Source: Plantago major (taxonomy: Eukaryota > Streptophyta > Magnoliopsida > Lamiales > Plantaginaceae). Taken from it: a DNA stretch of 64,000 nucleotides. A program made the translations under genes and the position numbers. Below are positions 1-10,855 of the stretch, in pieces. The number at the start of each line of letters is the position of its first letter. The first letter of the stretch is position 1. The stretch covers positions 58,624,932 through 58,688,931 of the forward strand of contig CM048844.1 of the NCBI GenBank assembly GCA_026545765.1. Direction: 5' to 3'. The notes beneath the pieces are model-generated. The model was not told where the DNA came from, searched no databases, and saw nothing but the letters and a program-made list of their open reading frames with translations.

Positions 1-44
1 GGAGGAGGAAGAAGAAGAAGAAGAAGAAGAAGAAGAAGAAGAAT
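1..44. repeat. GAA microsatellite at left edge
   Basis: The window opens with GGA triplets that grade into about eleven GAA triplets. A short open stretch with Lys/Glu codons follows and stops near position 110, so this may be the tail of a coding exon lying to the left. The product cannot be identified. Confidence 0.8.
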
Positions 45-359
45 GTTGAGTCAAAGGCAATAGATGAGCAAAAAGAGATGATGAACCTGAAATTATGTAG
101 ATAGAGATCAAGAAGAGGTTTGGAAAGAGACAAAAGAAATAGCGTTATATGTTCTTTTCGGCAAGATGAACAATATTACAACATGTATTTGTAATTGAAT
201 GATATAGGTTCCTTTTTTAATAGAATCTTGCTTTTTGGATCATGATTTTATATGTTGTGAATGATCTACGTTCTGTTTGAATATAATCTTGTTTTTCGTA
301 TCATTTTTATGGTTTTTGAATCTGTTGAGTTCAGGGTCTTTGAATATTGTTGAGTTCAT
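45..359. other. AT-rich stretch without recognisable gene
   Basis: No convincing ORF or structural RNA is seen. The sequence is T-rich and looks like a 3' flank or a decayed intergenic sequence. Confidence 0.5.
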
Positions 360-408
360 GAATGAATATGCTGATAACATGGACGATTATGTTGAGAACA
401 TGGACTAA

Positions 409-468
409 TATTCTCAACCAAATCACATATGCTCTCAACCAAATCACCTATGCTCTCAACCAAATCAC
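409..468 (+). repeat. Three tandem copies of a 20-bp unit
   Basis: The unit is TATGCTCTCAACCAAATCAC with small changes. It is repeated three times head to tail and is a locally amplified version of the surrounding motif. Confidence 0.75.
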
Positions 469-1513
469 TAATGTTCATACCTCATGATTGTCGACTTGTC
501 GTGTAGTAGTTGCTTTGTCAACATTAAAATCTTATGTACAATGTATTACATGTTATCTACATGGAGTCTGAATATCTCAAATGCATGTTATTTCAATGTT
601 ATTTATTAATCCATGATCTTAACATATTTATTCTGATCTCATCATATTCATCCATGTTATATACATTTACAACCATGTTCTAAGTTGCTTAGATACTCAG
701 ATATGTTCCGAACTATTGCATCCATGTTTTCAACATACTAATCCATGATACCATGTTCTCTGCCTCTAGTATTATGATCTCTAACATAATTGCTATGTTC
801 TCTGCATCTAATGCTATGATCTCTGTTATAAGAGAGTGTTTGAGGGAGGATTCAACACTCCCACCACTGATGAGGGCTGCAGACAATGTAGCTCGTCTAG
901 AGCTAATTGAACTTCGCCACCCTCAACGTCAGATGTGGGCTTCTCTTGAAAACCACTTGTCAACCTCCATTCAATGGGAGGTGGTAGGGGTGGTTCTTTT
1001 GAGAACCTCTACGTGACTGAAGCTATCAAGTTTGTGGAGGGAATGCAGCGGTTGTAATCTTATATTTTTCTGTTTTCAATCTACGTAATAATTGAGCATT
1101 CAGTAGAATGCTTTTATCAATAAAATATTATGTTTTTCTTAATCACTATGTTTGTGTTCTTTTTATTTATATTGAGTTCATACGGTATAATACTAAAATC
1201 ATACAGGATAACAATGAGATCATAACTTCTTATATTGAGATCATAATTCGGAACAAAAGTATCACAGCAGACATAACACTGAGAACATAATGTATAATAA
1301 TGATATCATATAGAATAACAATGAGATCCTAGTTCTAAACAAAAGTATCACTGGAGATATAACATTGAGATCATAGTGTATAATAATGAGATCATAGTGT
1401 ATAACACTGAGACCATAGGTACTTATATTGAGATCATAATCCATAAAACTGAAGAAAGAGAATAATTCTCCTTAGGTGATTTGGCCCTCATCGCTGGTGG
1501 CGACATAATCCTC

Positions 1514-1660
1514 CTAATTAGCAGGATTTGCTAGGTCTTTACTACCCTTCACAGGCACCCCAACAAGATGTGACTTCCCCCTCCTACCGGGCTTCACCTT
1601 AAGCCACTCATCATCAGGCTTGAAAATATTATTCTTGTTGCCCCTAGTCTTCTTAGCATT
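1514..1660 (-). other. Possible terminal exon, product unknown
   Basis: On the minus strand an open frame runs from a splice-acceptor-like TTAGTGCAG at about 1661 to a stop at 1514. It encodes about 48 residues rich in Lys, Gly and Arg (for example KPGRRGKSHLVGVPVKGSKD). No family was recognised. It sits between two blocks of the short-motif cluster, so it could be a transposon-encoded terminal exon. Chance is a serious alternative. Confidence 0.2.
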
Positions 1661-2440
1661 CTGCACTAATGAAAGAAGAGAAAGGGAAAAGAGACATAAG
1701 ATATAAAAACGAAAAACTACTCTGTTCAACAAAAACTATGTTCTCAAAGCATACATGGTATGATTACAATATAAACAACTATGTTCTCAAGCAAAAAATA
1801 AATCTATGATCTCAACATACACAACTATGTTCTCAACCAAAGACACTATGTTCTCAAGAAAACAGTCTATGATCTCAACATAAACAACTATGTTCTCAAG
1901 CAAAATATCTTATGATCTCAACATAAACTACTATGTTCTCAACAAAAAAAACTATGATCTCAACAAAAACAATGTTAACATCTCAATATAAAATATCTAT
2001 GATCTCAATAGAACAATGACAACTATGTTCTCAAAAGCATAGATACAAACTATGTTTCACAGAACACAACAAGCAAAAAAAACCACTATGTTCTCAACCA
2101 AACCAACTATGCTATAAAAAAAATGCATATAGGCTAAGTGGTAGAGAATATGGATTACACTGCAAAAAAAAAAAAAAAAAAAAAAAAAAAGATGTTCATA
2201 TACGTAAACATAGTGGATATTGCTGAGAACATAAAGTATATTGGTGAGAAGATAGTCCATATACGTAAGATCATAGGAAAATACAGTAATGACCAAAACT
2301 CAAGGTAATATTGTAAAAAACAGAGCATAAAATGACTATCAGGTTATGAATGAAAACATAGTACATATTCCAGAGAACATGGGCAATATGGTTGAGAACA
2401 TAGCCATATACGAAATAATTTAAAAACGTTGTATACTTTA

Positions 2441-3702
2441 TTTTTTCATATCTAAGTTGATGATTGAGGTCGGATTTTGAATGAAAACATTGCTCAATTC
2501 ATATGCAAGCATTATTACGCCTCATACTACAAAAAAAATGCGAAAAAAAAAACTCGAACAAAACCCTAGAACACAAAAAACTGAAAAATAAACGAAATCA
2601 CAAAACGATAACTATAACAAAACACTTACAAACAAGTTTCTAACAGATTTGAGCAGGAGAGCAGTAAGATCTCACTCTAAAGAGCAGTTGCATAAGAGAA
2701 AATGGGAGAGAACAGTAGTGAAGGTGAAGAAACTGTCTAAAAAGGAAGAAAGAAAAGAGCCTTATAAACCTGACCCGTGATGAAAGTGGTACTGACCCGG
2801 ATCCGCAAGAGGATCCGCGAAAATAGGTTAAAAACACATGTGTAATGGTAAATTGAAAAACAGTCCCGTTTTTAGATAAATTAACTAAAGACCGTTTTTT
2901 ATAAGACTTTGTGATTATTTAGGGGTTGAATTGCAATAAGCCCACTGAAACAATATTGTGCAATTAGTCAAAATTGCATCTTTCTTCTTCCCCCTTAAAT
3001 CTCCCCCCAAATCCCTTACCTTCTGTGTGTCCAAGGTTTAAATTTTGAATCAAAGCATCACTATAACCGAGGCACTTATTTCAGTCACACACACAAAATC
3101 AAATTCTTGAGTTTTCCTTGAAAATCCATGACCTCAATTTTCTTACCTTATCGGATTTGCCAGCGCGCCACCACCACAACTGCCGGCCGTCGATTTTGAT
3201 CACCAGCCCATATATCTTCTACTATTGCTCCCCACCGTCGTTTTAGGCCCCAATTCGGTCGATAATCATGAGTACGCAAATCCGACACTACTGCTTTTTT
3301 GGTTTTTTGGTGCTTGCAATTTCGATAGCGGGTTGTATAGTTGAAAAGAGGGTTGTGATCAATCTTGGGAGCTTGATATTTATGAATCCACACAATTTAG
3401 TTATTTATCAACTAGCTTCTGGAACTGAATAGCTGTTCTTGCAAGTAAGTCTCTGCTACATGGTAAAAATTCTATTGAGATCTGGGAACCAATCCAAGTG
3501 GGTGTTGAGGTTTGATTTTAGATCGTGCAGCGTTGTATTATACTTTCATTTGATGAGCTTAAGAAATCAACTAGAGGCTTTAGGGATGGAGAAATATTGG
3601 ATCGGGTGGATTTGGTACCCCGATTTGGTACCTAGTTATGGCTATGGAACCTTAGTAGCAGTTAAGCAAATTAACCATGAGTCAGATGCAAATAAATTTG
3701 AA
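2441..3702. other. Stretch without recognisable gene
   Basis: AT-rich DNA with scattered short ORFs and no supported coding gene. The part at 2840-2960 (phrases such as GACCGTTTTTTATAAGAC and GGGGTTGAATTGCAATAAG) looks like the terminal region of a Mutator-like element, but no partner terminus was found. A short open stretch near 3630-3705 looks vaguely like a kinase strand with Val-Ala-Val-Lys, but it is too short to call. Confidence 0.4.
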
Positions 3703-4105
3703 AAATAATGCCCGACACCCATGCCCCAGAAAATAATGCTCGACATTTAAGTGAAACAATGCCTCGACACCCATGTCCCAAAAAATAATGCCCGACATTT
3801 AAGTGAAACAATGCCCGACACCTATGCCCGACACTTAAGTGAAACAATGCCCGACACTCATGTCTGACACTCAAGTGAAACAATGTCCGACACTCAAGTG
3901 AAACAATGCCCGACACACATGTCCGACACTCAAGTAAAACAATGCCCGACACTTAGATGAAAACATTGCCCGGCATCCATGCCCCGAAAAATAATGTCCG
4001 ACACTTGAAAACAATGCCCGACATCCATGCCCCGAAAAATAACGCTCGACATCCATGTCCCGACAAAAAAATGCCCAACACCCGTGCCCGATAATAATGC
4101 CCGAC
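3703..4105. repeat. GCCCGACA minisatellite
   Basis: About sixteen degenerate units begin with AATGCCCGACA. Two main unit types alternate: one of about 23 bases ending in CTTAAGTGAAAC, and one of about 28 bases ending in CCATGCCCCGAAAAAT. Three overlapping minus-strand ORFs across it have repetitive translations and are by-products of the repeat, not genes. Confidence 0.85.
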
Positions 4106-4374
4106 ACAAAAATGAAATAAACAAAATTATATTATTATACATGTTACACTTAAATTGTAATAATATTTGTTATTAGTTTTACCATTATAGTTTAATATCA
4201 ATTTGTGCTAAAAATAAAAAATATTTGATCGAGAAAAATAAAAATGCGAGGGGGTAGTAGACGACATTGGTTGCAATGGTGGATTCCGTTGGCTAGGAAG
4301 TAGAAAATGTTGAGAGTGTTTTTTAACTTTCTGATATCTATCTCTCTGGTGTTTGAGACTTGAGAGAGTATTGA
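4106..4374. other. Host flank of the LINE with target site duplication
   Basis: AT-rich DNA without a gene. Positions 4356-4374 (AGACTTGAGAGAGTATTGA) are repeated exactly at 12141-12159, directly after the LINE poly-A tail. This is the target site duplication. Confidence 0.8.
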
Positions 4375-4829
4375 TTGAGGATAATAGTTTTCTAACTTCT
4401 CATCGTATTATCCATGATTGCTCTGTTCAACTGATTCTCTCGTATGAGAGTTTGATCCTCCGGCTGAGATGATTTTCTCATAACCTTTGAGTTTTTCCTT
4501 ACCCCCCCCCTTGTGTTCTTTTCTTCTACTCCACAAATTGGTGAGCTTCTGTTGGCTTTTCTTTTCTGGTGAGGTTTTCTTGGATTATGATTACTTGGCT
4601 CGGTTGGTAAATCTAACAAAATGATCAGTTTAAATCTTCCCTTAAAAATCAAATCTTTTAGCAAAAATAAAGGGATTTACCTAGATCACAAGCATATTAT
4701 TATTTTAATCTGTTCACCCTTATATTTGCCTCATTACTTTACTATCTTGCTGGTGTTTCGGTGCTTGGTGTATTGTCTTTTATGCGCTTCCAGTGTGGCC
4801 TCGGTTGTTTAATCACCCTCATCACTTAT

Positions 4830-6297
4830 AGTACTCATTACGTGATCGAAATCGACATCGATGATCATGGGGATCGAATATTGAGGAGATTTGTAAGTTG
4901 GCTAATCTCTCCGTCGGAGGAGAGTGTGATTCTATTCGGATGGAGCATGGCAGAAAACAAGGTGAATCTGAGTCCTGCTTAGGCGGATCTCGCCACGGCA
5001 AACTCACCTTGAATCTTTCCAAATAACAATGGTTGGGCCGCGCTTATCGAGCGATGTTGTTCCAATTTTCACAAGTCGCAGATAGAAACAAGGTGTATAG
5101 GCGCGGTCCTCGCTCGATAGAAACCTTGTAATTTTACGCAAGATTGAGCGAGGTCGATGTTCGGATGTGGATTTAGACCTCGTGAATTTCATGTCCATGT
5201 TGTCGGATTCCCACCGCGGAATGAACAGCAAATGGCTCGCCATTGGGACGACATCGGGTACGCTTGTGGATCGGGATGAGGGTGCGCAGAAGGCCTACCA
5301 CCACCACAATGCGGCGAAAGTCTTGTTGAACGAACGAAACCAATGCTAGGTCATCACCATCGAAGGACCGAACAAGCAACCTATTCGACTTTCAAAGGAT
5401 GTACGAGAAATTACCGAATTTTGCTACTACCGTGGAGTTATGGGTCATTTAACTGTGATCGTCCTGAGGTATTCATCTATTTCAAAAGTCCGATGTTGTG
5501 GATGAATCTACCTACCTTTTGGTGACCGGTTGCAGCTCGCCGAATAGCCGTAATGATAAAGTCGCCGGAAGCTTACGGTGGAACAGAGACAGGCCGATGA
5601 TCGTCATAGGGTATTTTGGGCAAATTGCCAAGCCACGTTCACACTCGGGAGCCAAGCCAGAATAATGGCAATTGGAATAACTTGCGAGATTTGGGGAAGA
5701 CAGTTACGGAAAGTAGTAATCAAGGAGATATTAATGGATTTTCAACTTTCTCTGAATGTTCTTCTGTTATGGTAACCCCTAAATCCAAGGCACTGATTAT
5801 ACATGGAAATTCCCAACCACACTATCCCATTGACCATACCACCAGACCAATTTTTCCGGACCAAACCAAACCTAAAAGCCCAAATCCTAGTTCTCACTCC
5901 TCAAGCCCATTACCACTACTTTACATCCCACCACACAAAAAACACAACATGCCTCAGCCCATTACCGAGCCCAACTCCTAGTCCACCTCCACTTTTACCT
6001 TTCCTAGCCCATTTTTCTCCTTTGGACAGCCTGCACCACACGATCCTTTACCCATTACCATCCAATTTCCAAACCTGCCCGAACAAAAACCGAACCAACC
6101 CTTACCTCAACCTAAAAAACGGGGCCGCCCCCTGGTTCGACCTCAGGTGTGAAAAAATATAAACCCCGAACCGGAGCAATACTAGCTAGGGACCAGGCTG
6201 TTGATGCCAATGTGATTTGTAAGAGAACTCGAACCGATGATGTTGATTTTATTAGACCAGAGGCGGGAGTTGCTGAGCAACCCCGCCTATCCCAATG
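4830..6297 (+). pseudogene. LINE ORF1 (gag-like, DUF4283 and zinc knuckle), degraded
   Basis: ORF1 of plant L1 elements encodes an RNA-binding protein. Pieces of the expected order can be read in switching frames. An N-terminal stretch begins with EEICKLANLS near 4880. It is followed by an LFQF...GP-type DUF4283 core at about 5050-5120, a segment with MNSKWLAIGTTSGTLVDRDE at 5221-5280, and a zinc-knuckle-like CYYRGVMGH near 5420-5450 that needs a one-base shift. A long Pro-rich linker lies at 5790-6130. In-frame stops and several indels rule out a functional protein. The start cannot be placed with confidence. It lies directly upstream of ORF2, as is usual for plant LINEs. Confidence 0.7.
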
Positions 6298-6404
6298 AGT
6301 TGCTTATCATGGAACTGTCAAGGTCTGGGGAACCTTTGGACAATTCGAGGACTCAGTGAGTTTGTCCGAACTCATAACCCCACTCTTGTCTTTCTTATGG
6401 ATAC

Positions 6405-6478
6405 TGTTGGGAAATTTGTTGGGAAATTTCTTGGAAAATTTGTTAGGAAATTTGTTAGATATTTTGTTAGAAATATCT
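6405..6478 (+). repeat. Reiterated LTR start (TGTTGGGAAATT-like units)
   Basis: The first 70 bases contain about six imperfect copies of a 10-13 base unit (TGTTGGGAAATT, TTGGAAAATT, TGTTAGGAAATT, TGTTAGATATT). Copia B and C each show only one or two such copies at their LTR starts. Confidence 0.75.
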
Positions 6479-7575
6479 ATTTAGATTTTGATCAGCAACA
6501 TGATGACTTAACTTAGTCTCAGAAAGGTGATTAGTACTCTTGGTTCACTTGAACATTTTAAAAGAGGAAACTCACTGAGTATGATAGTCTAGCTAATCTT
6601 GTGTAGGATGTTAGGCCTCAAAATGTAATTTTTATTTTATGAAGAGAAGACCAAGAAGAAGACATCCAAGCAGAACAAGCTCAACGACATTGAAGACTTG
6701 AAGAAACTGCACAAGATTGCTGAAACTGTTGTTCAGATACCTTAGCCAGATATCTTGAAGACACGAATAGTTTCAGACAAACTATGTCACAAGAGATATC
6801 TGAGAAATAAAAGACCTATCTGAAAACAAGGAAAGTGTCCACAAATATCTATTCTCAGATACCTTGAGCTTTAACCACATTTCTGAAAGAGAAATATATA
6901 TATTGCAAACAAAGTTGTTTCAATATAAGTGGTATCTGAAGATTGAAGATAAGGACGTGCAAAGAATCAGATAACACTAGTCTCTGATACAAAGCATAGT
7001 TCCGTTGGCACTACAGGACAAAAAGTATAGTACAATTCATTTAATGCACGGACAGAGATGTCTGAATAAAAGCAACGGCAGCTTCTGAAGAAGAAGACAA
7101 AACCTGCTACAGTTTTATACACAGATATCAATAGTTTGAATTTGAACGTAACGGATACTATTCAAACGGCACTTAAATTCATCTATAAATATCAACACTT
7201 AGACTGTTTGAGAATACACAAGACACACGACTTACTTTGAAAACGCTGAACATCTTACTCTCTCAAAGCAACTTACTTATCCTCAAAGCTTTCTGTTGCG
7301 ACCAAAGCTTTTGATCTCGAGTAACACTGAAGTTCTAAGTGTCCTGATCCTAAACAAGCATAGCTATCTGTGAAAGAGTTGAAACGAAAGATCAAAGCAT
7401 CTGAGATTCATTCTCTTGAACATTTATCTAAAACTTGGGTCAGTAAAAAGAACAAGATACCATACATTGAAAAGTGTATTAAGTATACTTGATTCACAGA
7501 GCTATCTGAATAACTGAATAAGTTATTAAAGAAGCTCATCTGACAACTCAAACCAAAACCAACACCATAACTGGC

Positions 7576-7785
7576 GTGGAGTACAGGAAGTACTTAGTTT
7601 GAAAAATCAGGGAATAACTCCAAGGTTACCGGAGTATAGGAAGTACTTGATTTGGTAAACTAAGGAATAACTCCAAGGTTATTGAGTATAGGAAGTACTT
7701 AGTTTGGGAAACTAAGGAATAACTCAAAGGTTTCTGAGTACAAGAAGTACTTGGCTGTGAAAGCCGGGGAACAACTCAGGGGGAA
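7576..7785 (+). repeat. Tandem AGGAAGTACTT units in the solo LTR
   Basis: Four units of about 53-57 bases each read GAGTA-AGGAAGTACTT, a TTTGG-AAA block, then GGAATAACTC and AAGGTT. The same minisatellite has two units in the 5' LTR of copia B and three in its 3' LTR. Confidence 0.85.
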
Positions 7786-8144
7786 CATTTGGTTGGGAAC
7801 CAATTGTTAAGAATCTTAGAATAGGTTTATTGTAAGGTGAACTCAATTATCTGTTCTAGTGAATTCTAGGTCTCTGGTGGACCGAAGTGGATTAGTTGGA
7901 GGATTACGCCACCTCCAGATACCACTATACTTGCTGTGTTATTTACCTTGTCAGATTTACATTTCAAAGAACACACACACATTTTAACTGTTTCTGCACT
8001 TATCTTTATTAAGTCTTCCGCGCTCTGATTCTAAGTATCAGATATCTATTCAGATATCTGAGAAATAGTTTTTATCGACAAAAGTTTTAAAAGACTATTC
8101 ACCCCCCCCTCTAGTCTTTTACTTTGCCGTTATCTGGACCAACA

Positions 8145-9000
8145 GATACTCGTCTCGGGAATTCGGAGATTGATAGGATAAAATGGAATTTGGATATGTT
8201 TGGTAATTGTGTCCCCTCGATTGGCAAATCAGGTGGTTTAGCTCTTCTCTGGAAAAAAATATTGTGTGGTGGATATTAAATCGTTCTCTAAACATCATAT
8301 AGATGCGGAGATTACCAACTTAGGGAGCGACGTAACTTGGAGAATGACCGGGTTTTACGGGGAGGCGGATGCAGCAAAAAGAACTTCGACCTGGAATCTT
8401 TTGAAACAACTCGCAAGCTACTCTAATCGACCTTGGGTCGTAGTAGGTGATTATAATGAGACTTCAGCAGACTTGGATAAGCAAGGAGGGGTGCGGGTCC
8501 CAGTGTGGAGGAAAAGAAACATGATTGAGACTCTAGCTTACTGTGACTTACACGATCACCAATTCAAAGGCTATAGATATACTTGGACTAACAATAGAGA
8601 CTCTCACAGCGACATAGCACTTCGACTAGATCGAGCTACTGCTAGCCCCGACTGGAGCTCTCTTTTTCCGGCAGCCATGGTACATCACCTCTATGCGCGC
8701 AATTCGGATCACTCTGCCATTTTTCTGCGTCTAAAAGAACCTGCAGCACGCCGATTCCGTCACAACCGCAAGCGCTTCAGATTTGAAGCCATGTGGTTAA
8801 AGGCCACTGATTTTGAGAAAATCATCACAGAGAACTGGGGGAGCAGCTCTGATATGCTCGAAAACTTGGAGAATTGCCGTGTGGGGTTGTTGAATTGGGA
8901 GAGAACCTCTTTTGGGTCTGTCAAAATGAATATCAGCAGGATGAAGGGCGAGTTGGAGAGATTGCAACACAGCCGTGATGCTCCTGGTATTCAACAATAG
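8145..9000 (+). pseudogene. LINE endonuclease domain, C-terminal part
   Basis: This is the continuation of the endonuclease/exonuclease/phosphatase domain after the solo LTR. Visible motifs are GGLALLWKK near 8230, WVVVGDYNE near 8430 and RNSDHSAIFL near 8697. The SDH triad residue is the conserved C-terminal active-site motif of this fold. The frame opens immediately after the restored target site and ends at the TAG at 8998-9000. A one-base difference near 8262 separates the first few codons from the main frame. Confidence 0.88.
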
Positions 9001-10855
9001 ATTATTGAGCTTAAGATTCGATTGGAGAAGGAACTCGATAAGGAAGGGATTATGTGGCAGCAAAGAGCAAAACAAAAGTGGCTCAAGGAAGGTGATCGGA
9101 ATACGAAGTTCTTCCATTCCCAGGCCTCAAAACGGGAGTCTATCAATGAAATTCTTGAACTTCAGGATGGGGGAGGAAATTCAGTCACTGAGGTGGAAGG
9201 GATGCAACAGATTGTCAATGACTATTTTGGGGAAATTTTTAAGTCCAGGCAGCCTTCAGTTGCAGAGATTGATGATGTAGTGAGTAGTATGGGAGTTAGA
9301 GTGGAAGAGCAAATGAATCAGGAGCTCCGCCGCGTGTTCACTCCAGACGAGGTAAAACGAGCACTGTTTGATATGTACCCCCTTAAATCCCCTGGCCTCG
9401 ATGGCATGCCTGCATTATTCTATCAACGTTTTTGGCATTTAGTTGGTAAAAAAGTTATAGACTGTACTCTTTCTTTTCTGAACCATAAACCCTTGAGCCT
9501 AAGCTTAATTATACCCACATTGTTCTTATCCCTAAGTGCAAAACACCAGTAAAGATTACCCAGTTTCGTCCCATAAGTCTTAGCAATGTCCTGTTTAAAA
9601 TAGCATCTAAAGCTATAACTAATAGGTTAAACCCCACATGAACGACATCATTTCTGAAACACAGTCTGCTTTCGTCCCTAACAGATTAATTACTGATAAT
9701 GTGCTTGTGGCCTACGAGGTAAATCATTTTTTGAAACAAAAAACTAAGGGTAAAGATTCTTTTATGGCTTTAAAACTTGACATGAGTAAGGCTTACGATC
9801 GGGTTGAGTGGACTTTTCTGAGACGAGTGCTTGAGAGTTTAGGTTTTGAGGCCCATTTTATTGATCTCATTATGATGTGTGTGACTACTGTATCCTATTC
9901 TGTTCTTCTAAATGGAATTCAGCTAGAGTCTTTTCAGCCGGAGAGGGGGATCCGCCAGGGGGATCCTCTGTCACCTTATTTGTTTCTTTTTGTTACTGAG
10001 GCTTTCATTTCCTTGATTCGTGATGCTGAGGAGAGGGAGGTACTTCGGAGGGTGGCAGTTGCCCCTGGAGCGCCGAGGATCTCTCATCTCTTGTTCACTG
10101 ATGATACCCTGTTATTTTGTCAAGCATCTACGGATGCTGCTGTGGAGATTGGTAATCTGTTACTTAGGTATAGTCTTGCTTTTGGGCAAAAAATTAATTT
10201 GGAGAAGTCCACGGTGCTGTTTAGTAGGAATGTGGCTCGGGAGGTTGTGGAAGGGGTGAGGGTTTCTCTACCGGTGAGTATCGTGGAAAAGCATGATAAG
10301 TATTTAGGGCTTCCAACGGAGTTGGGTAGATCAAAAAAGGAAGTTTTTAATTGGCTTAGGGAGATGGTGTGGAAGAGGGTTGAGGGGTATGAAAATAAAC
10401 TTCTGTCTAAGGCCGGGAAGGAGGTGCTAATTAAGTCGGTAATCCAAGCTATCCCTACTTACGTTATGGGGTGTTTTAAGCTCCCAGATTACCTTCTTAA
10501 GGAGATTGAGGCCTTGATAGCTAGGTTTTGGTGGGGGAATGGACCGAATAGAAAGATTCATTGGAAACTTTGGGACTCTCTTTGTAAGTCCAAACGTGAT
10601 GGAGGGTTAGGCTTTCGTGATTTGAGGGCATTCAACCTTGCTTTACTAGGGAAACAAATTTGGAGAGTGATTCATTTTCCTAATGCACTTCTCAGTCGAG
10701 TTCTTAAAGCCAAGTATTTTCCTTCTAGTGACATCCTTGATGCGTGTCCAAAAGGTAACTCATCCTACACTTGGAAGAGCATTTGTGGAGCCATAGGTCT
10801 AGTCCGGAAAGGTATAAGGTGGAGAGTGGGAGATGGGAATTTGATTGATACTTGA
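9001..10855 (+). pseudogene. LINE reverse transcriptase domain
   Basis: The non-LTR reverse transcriptase core is spread over two frames. The first part (to about 9490) contains KSPGLDGMPALFYQRFW. A one-base shift near 9490 and another near 9637 connect it to the second part. That part contains [27 protein letters not shown] and the catalytic box [10 protein letters not shown] near 10090-10120. Related elements usually have FADD here, so the Ala to Thr change is noteworthy. The thumb and linker contain [16 protein letters not shown] at 10853-10855 replaces a Trp expected before NDPW. Confidence 0.93.

Larger units (their letters stand above)
360..2440. repeat. Cluster of short TATG(T/A)TCTCAA motifs in alternating orientation
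   Basis: Dozens of copies of an 11-12 base motif, CTATGTTCTCAA or CTATGATCTCAA, lie here. The forward form dominates at 405-480, 720-830 and 1738-2105. The reverse complement (TTGAGAACATAG, TTGAGATCATA) dominates at 1200-1440 and 2220-2410. Copies are often about 30 bases apart and are joined by A-rich spacers. Dense short motifs whose orientation flips are typical of the subterminal regions of DNA transposons, but no terminal inverted repeat or target duplication was found. Related motifs occur in the MITE at 14605-14841. Confidence 0.6.
6405..8144 (+). mobile_element. Solo LTR of a SIRE-like Ty1-copia element
   Basis: The LTR runs from TGTTGGG to GGACCAACA and is flanked by GATAC on both sides (6400-6404, 8145-8149). 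It shares clear blocks with the LTRs of copia B and C: AAGGTGATTAGTACTCTTGG near 6524, a TATA box at about 7184-7191, a set of AGGAAGTACTT tandem units at 7576-7785, and the terminal block ending GCCGTTATCTGGACCAACA. At 1,740 bp it is longer than the LTRs of B (1,409 and 1,476 bp). No internal sequence remains, which is the signature of recombination between two LTRs. It disrupts LINE ORF2. Confidence 0.93.

Noticed and set aside
753..1045. Plus-strand ORF with a possible coding tail
   Set aside because: The frame has no recognisable domain, begins inside the short-motif cluster and two frames compete. Not supportable as a gene.
3590..3708. Possible kinase fragment (a VAVK-like strand)
   Set aside because: Only about 20 residues look kinase-like. 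There is no glycine loop or catalytic motif nearby.
3671..4142. Three minus-strand ORFs with GHxCRALF-like repeats
   Set aside because: They arise from the GCCCGACA minisatellite; overlapping frames give equally repetitive peptides.
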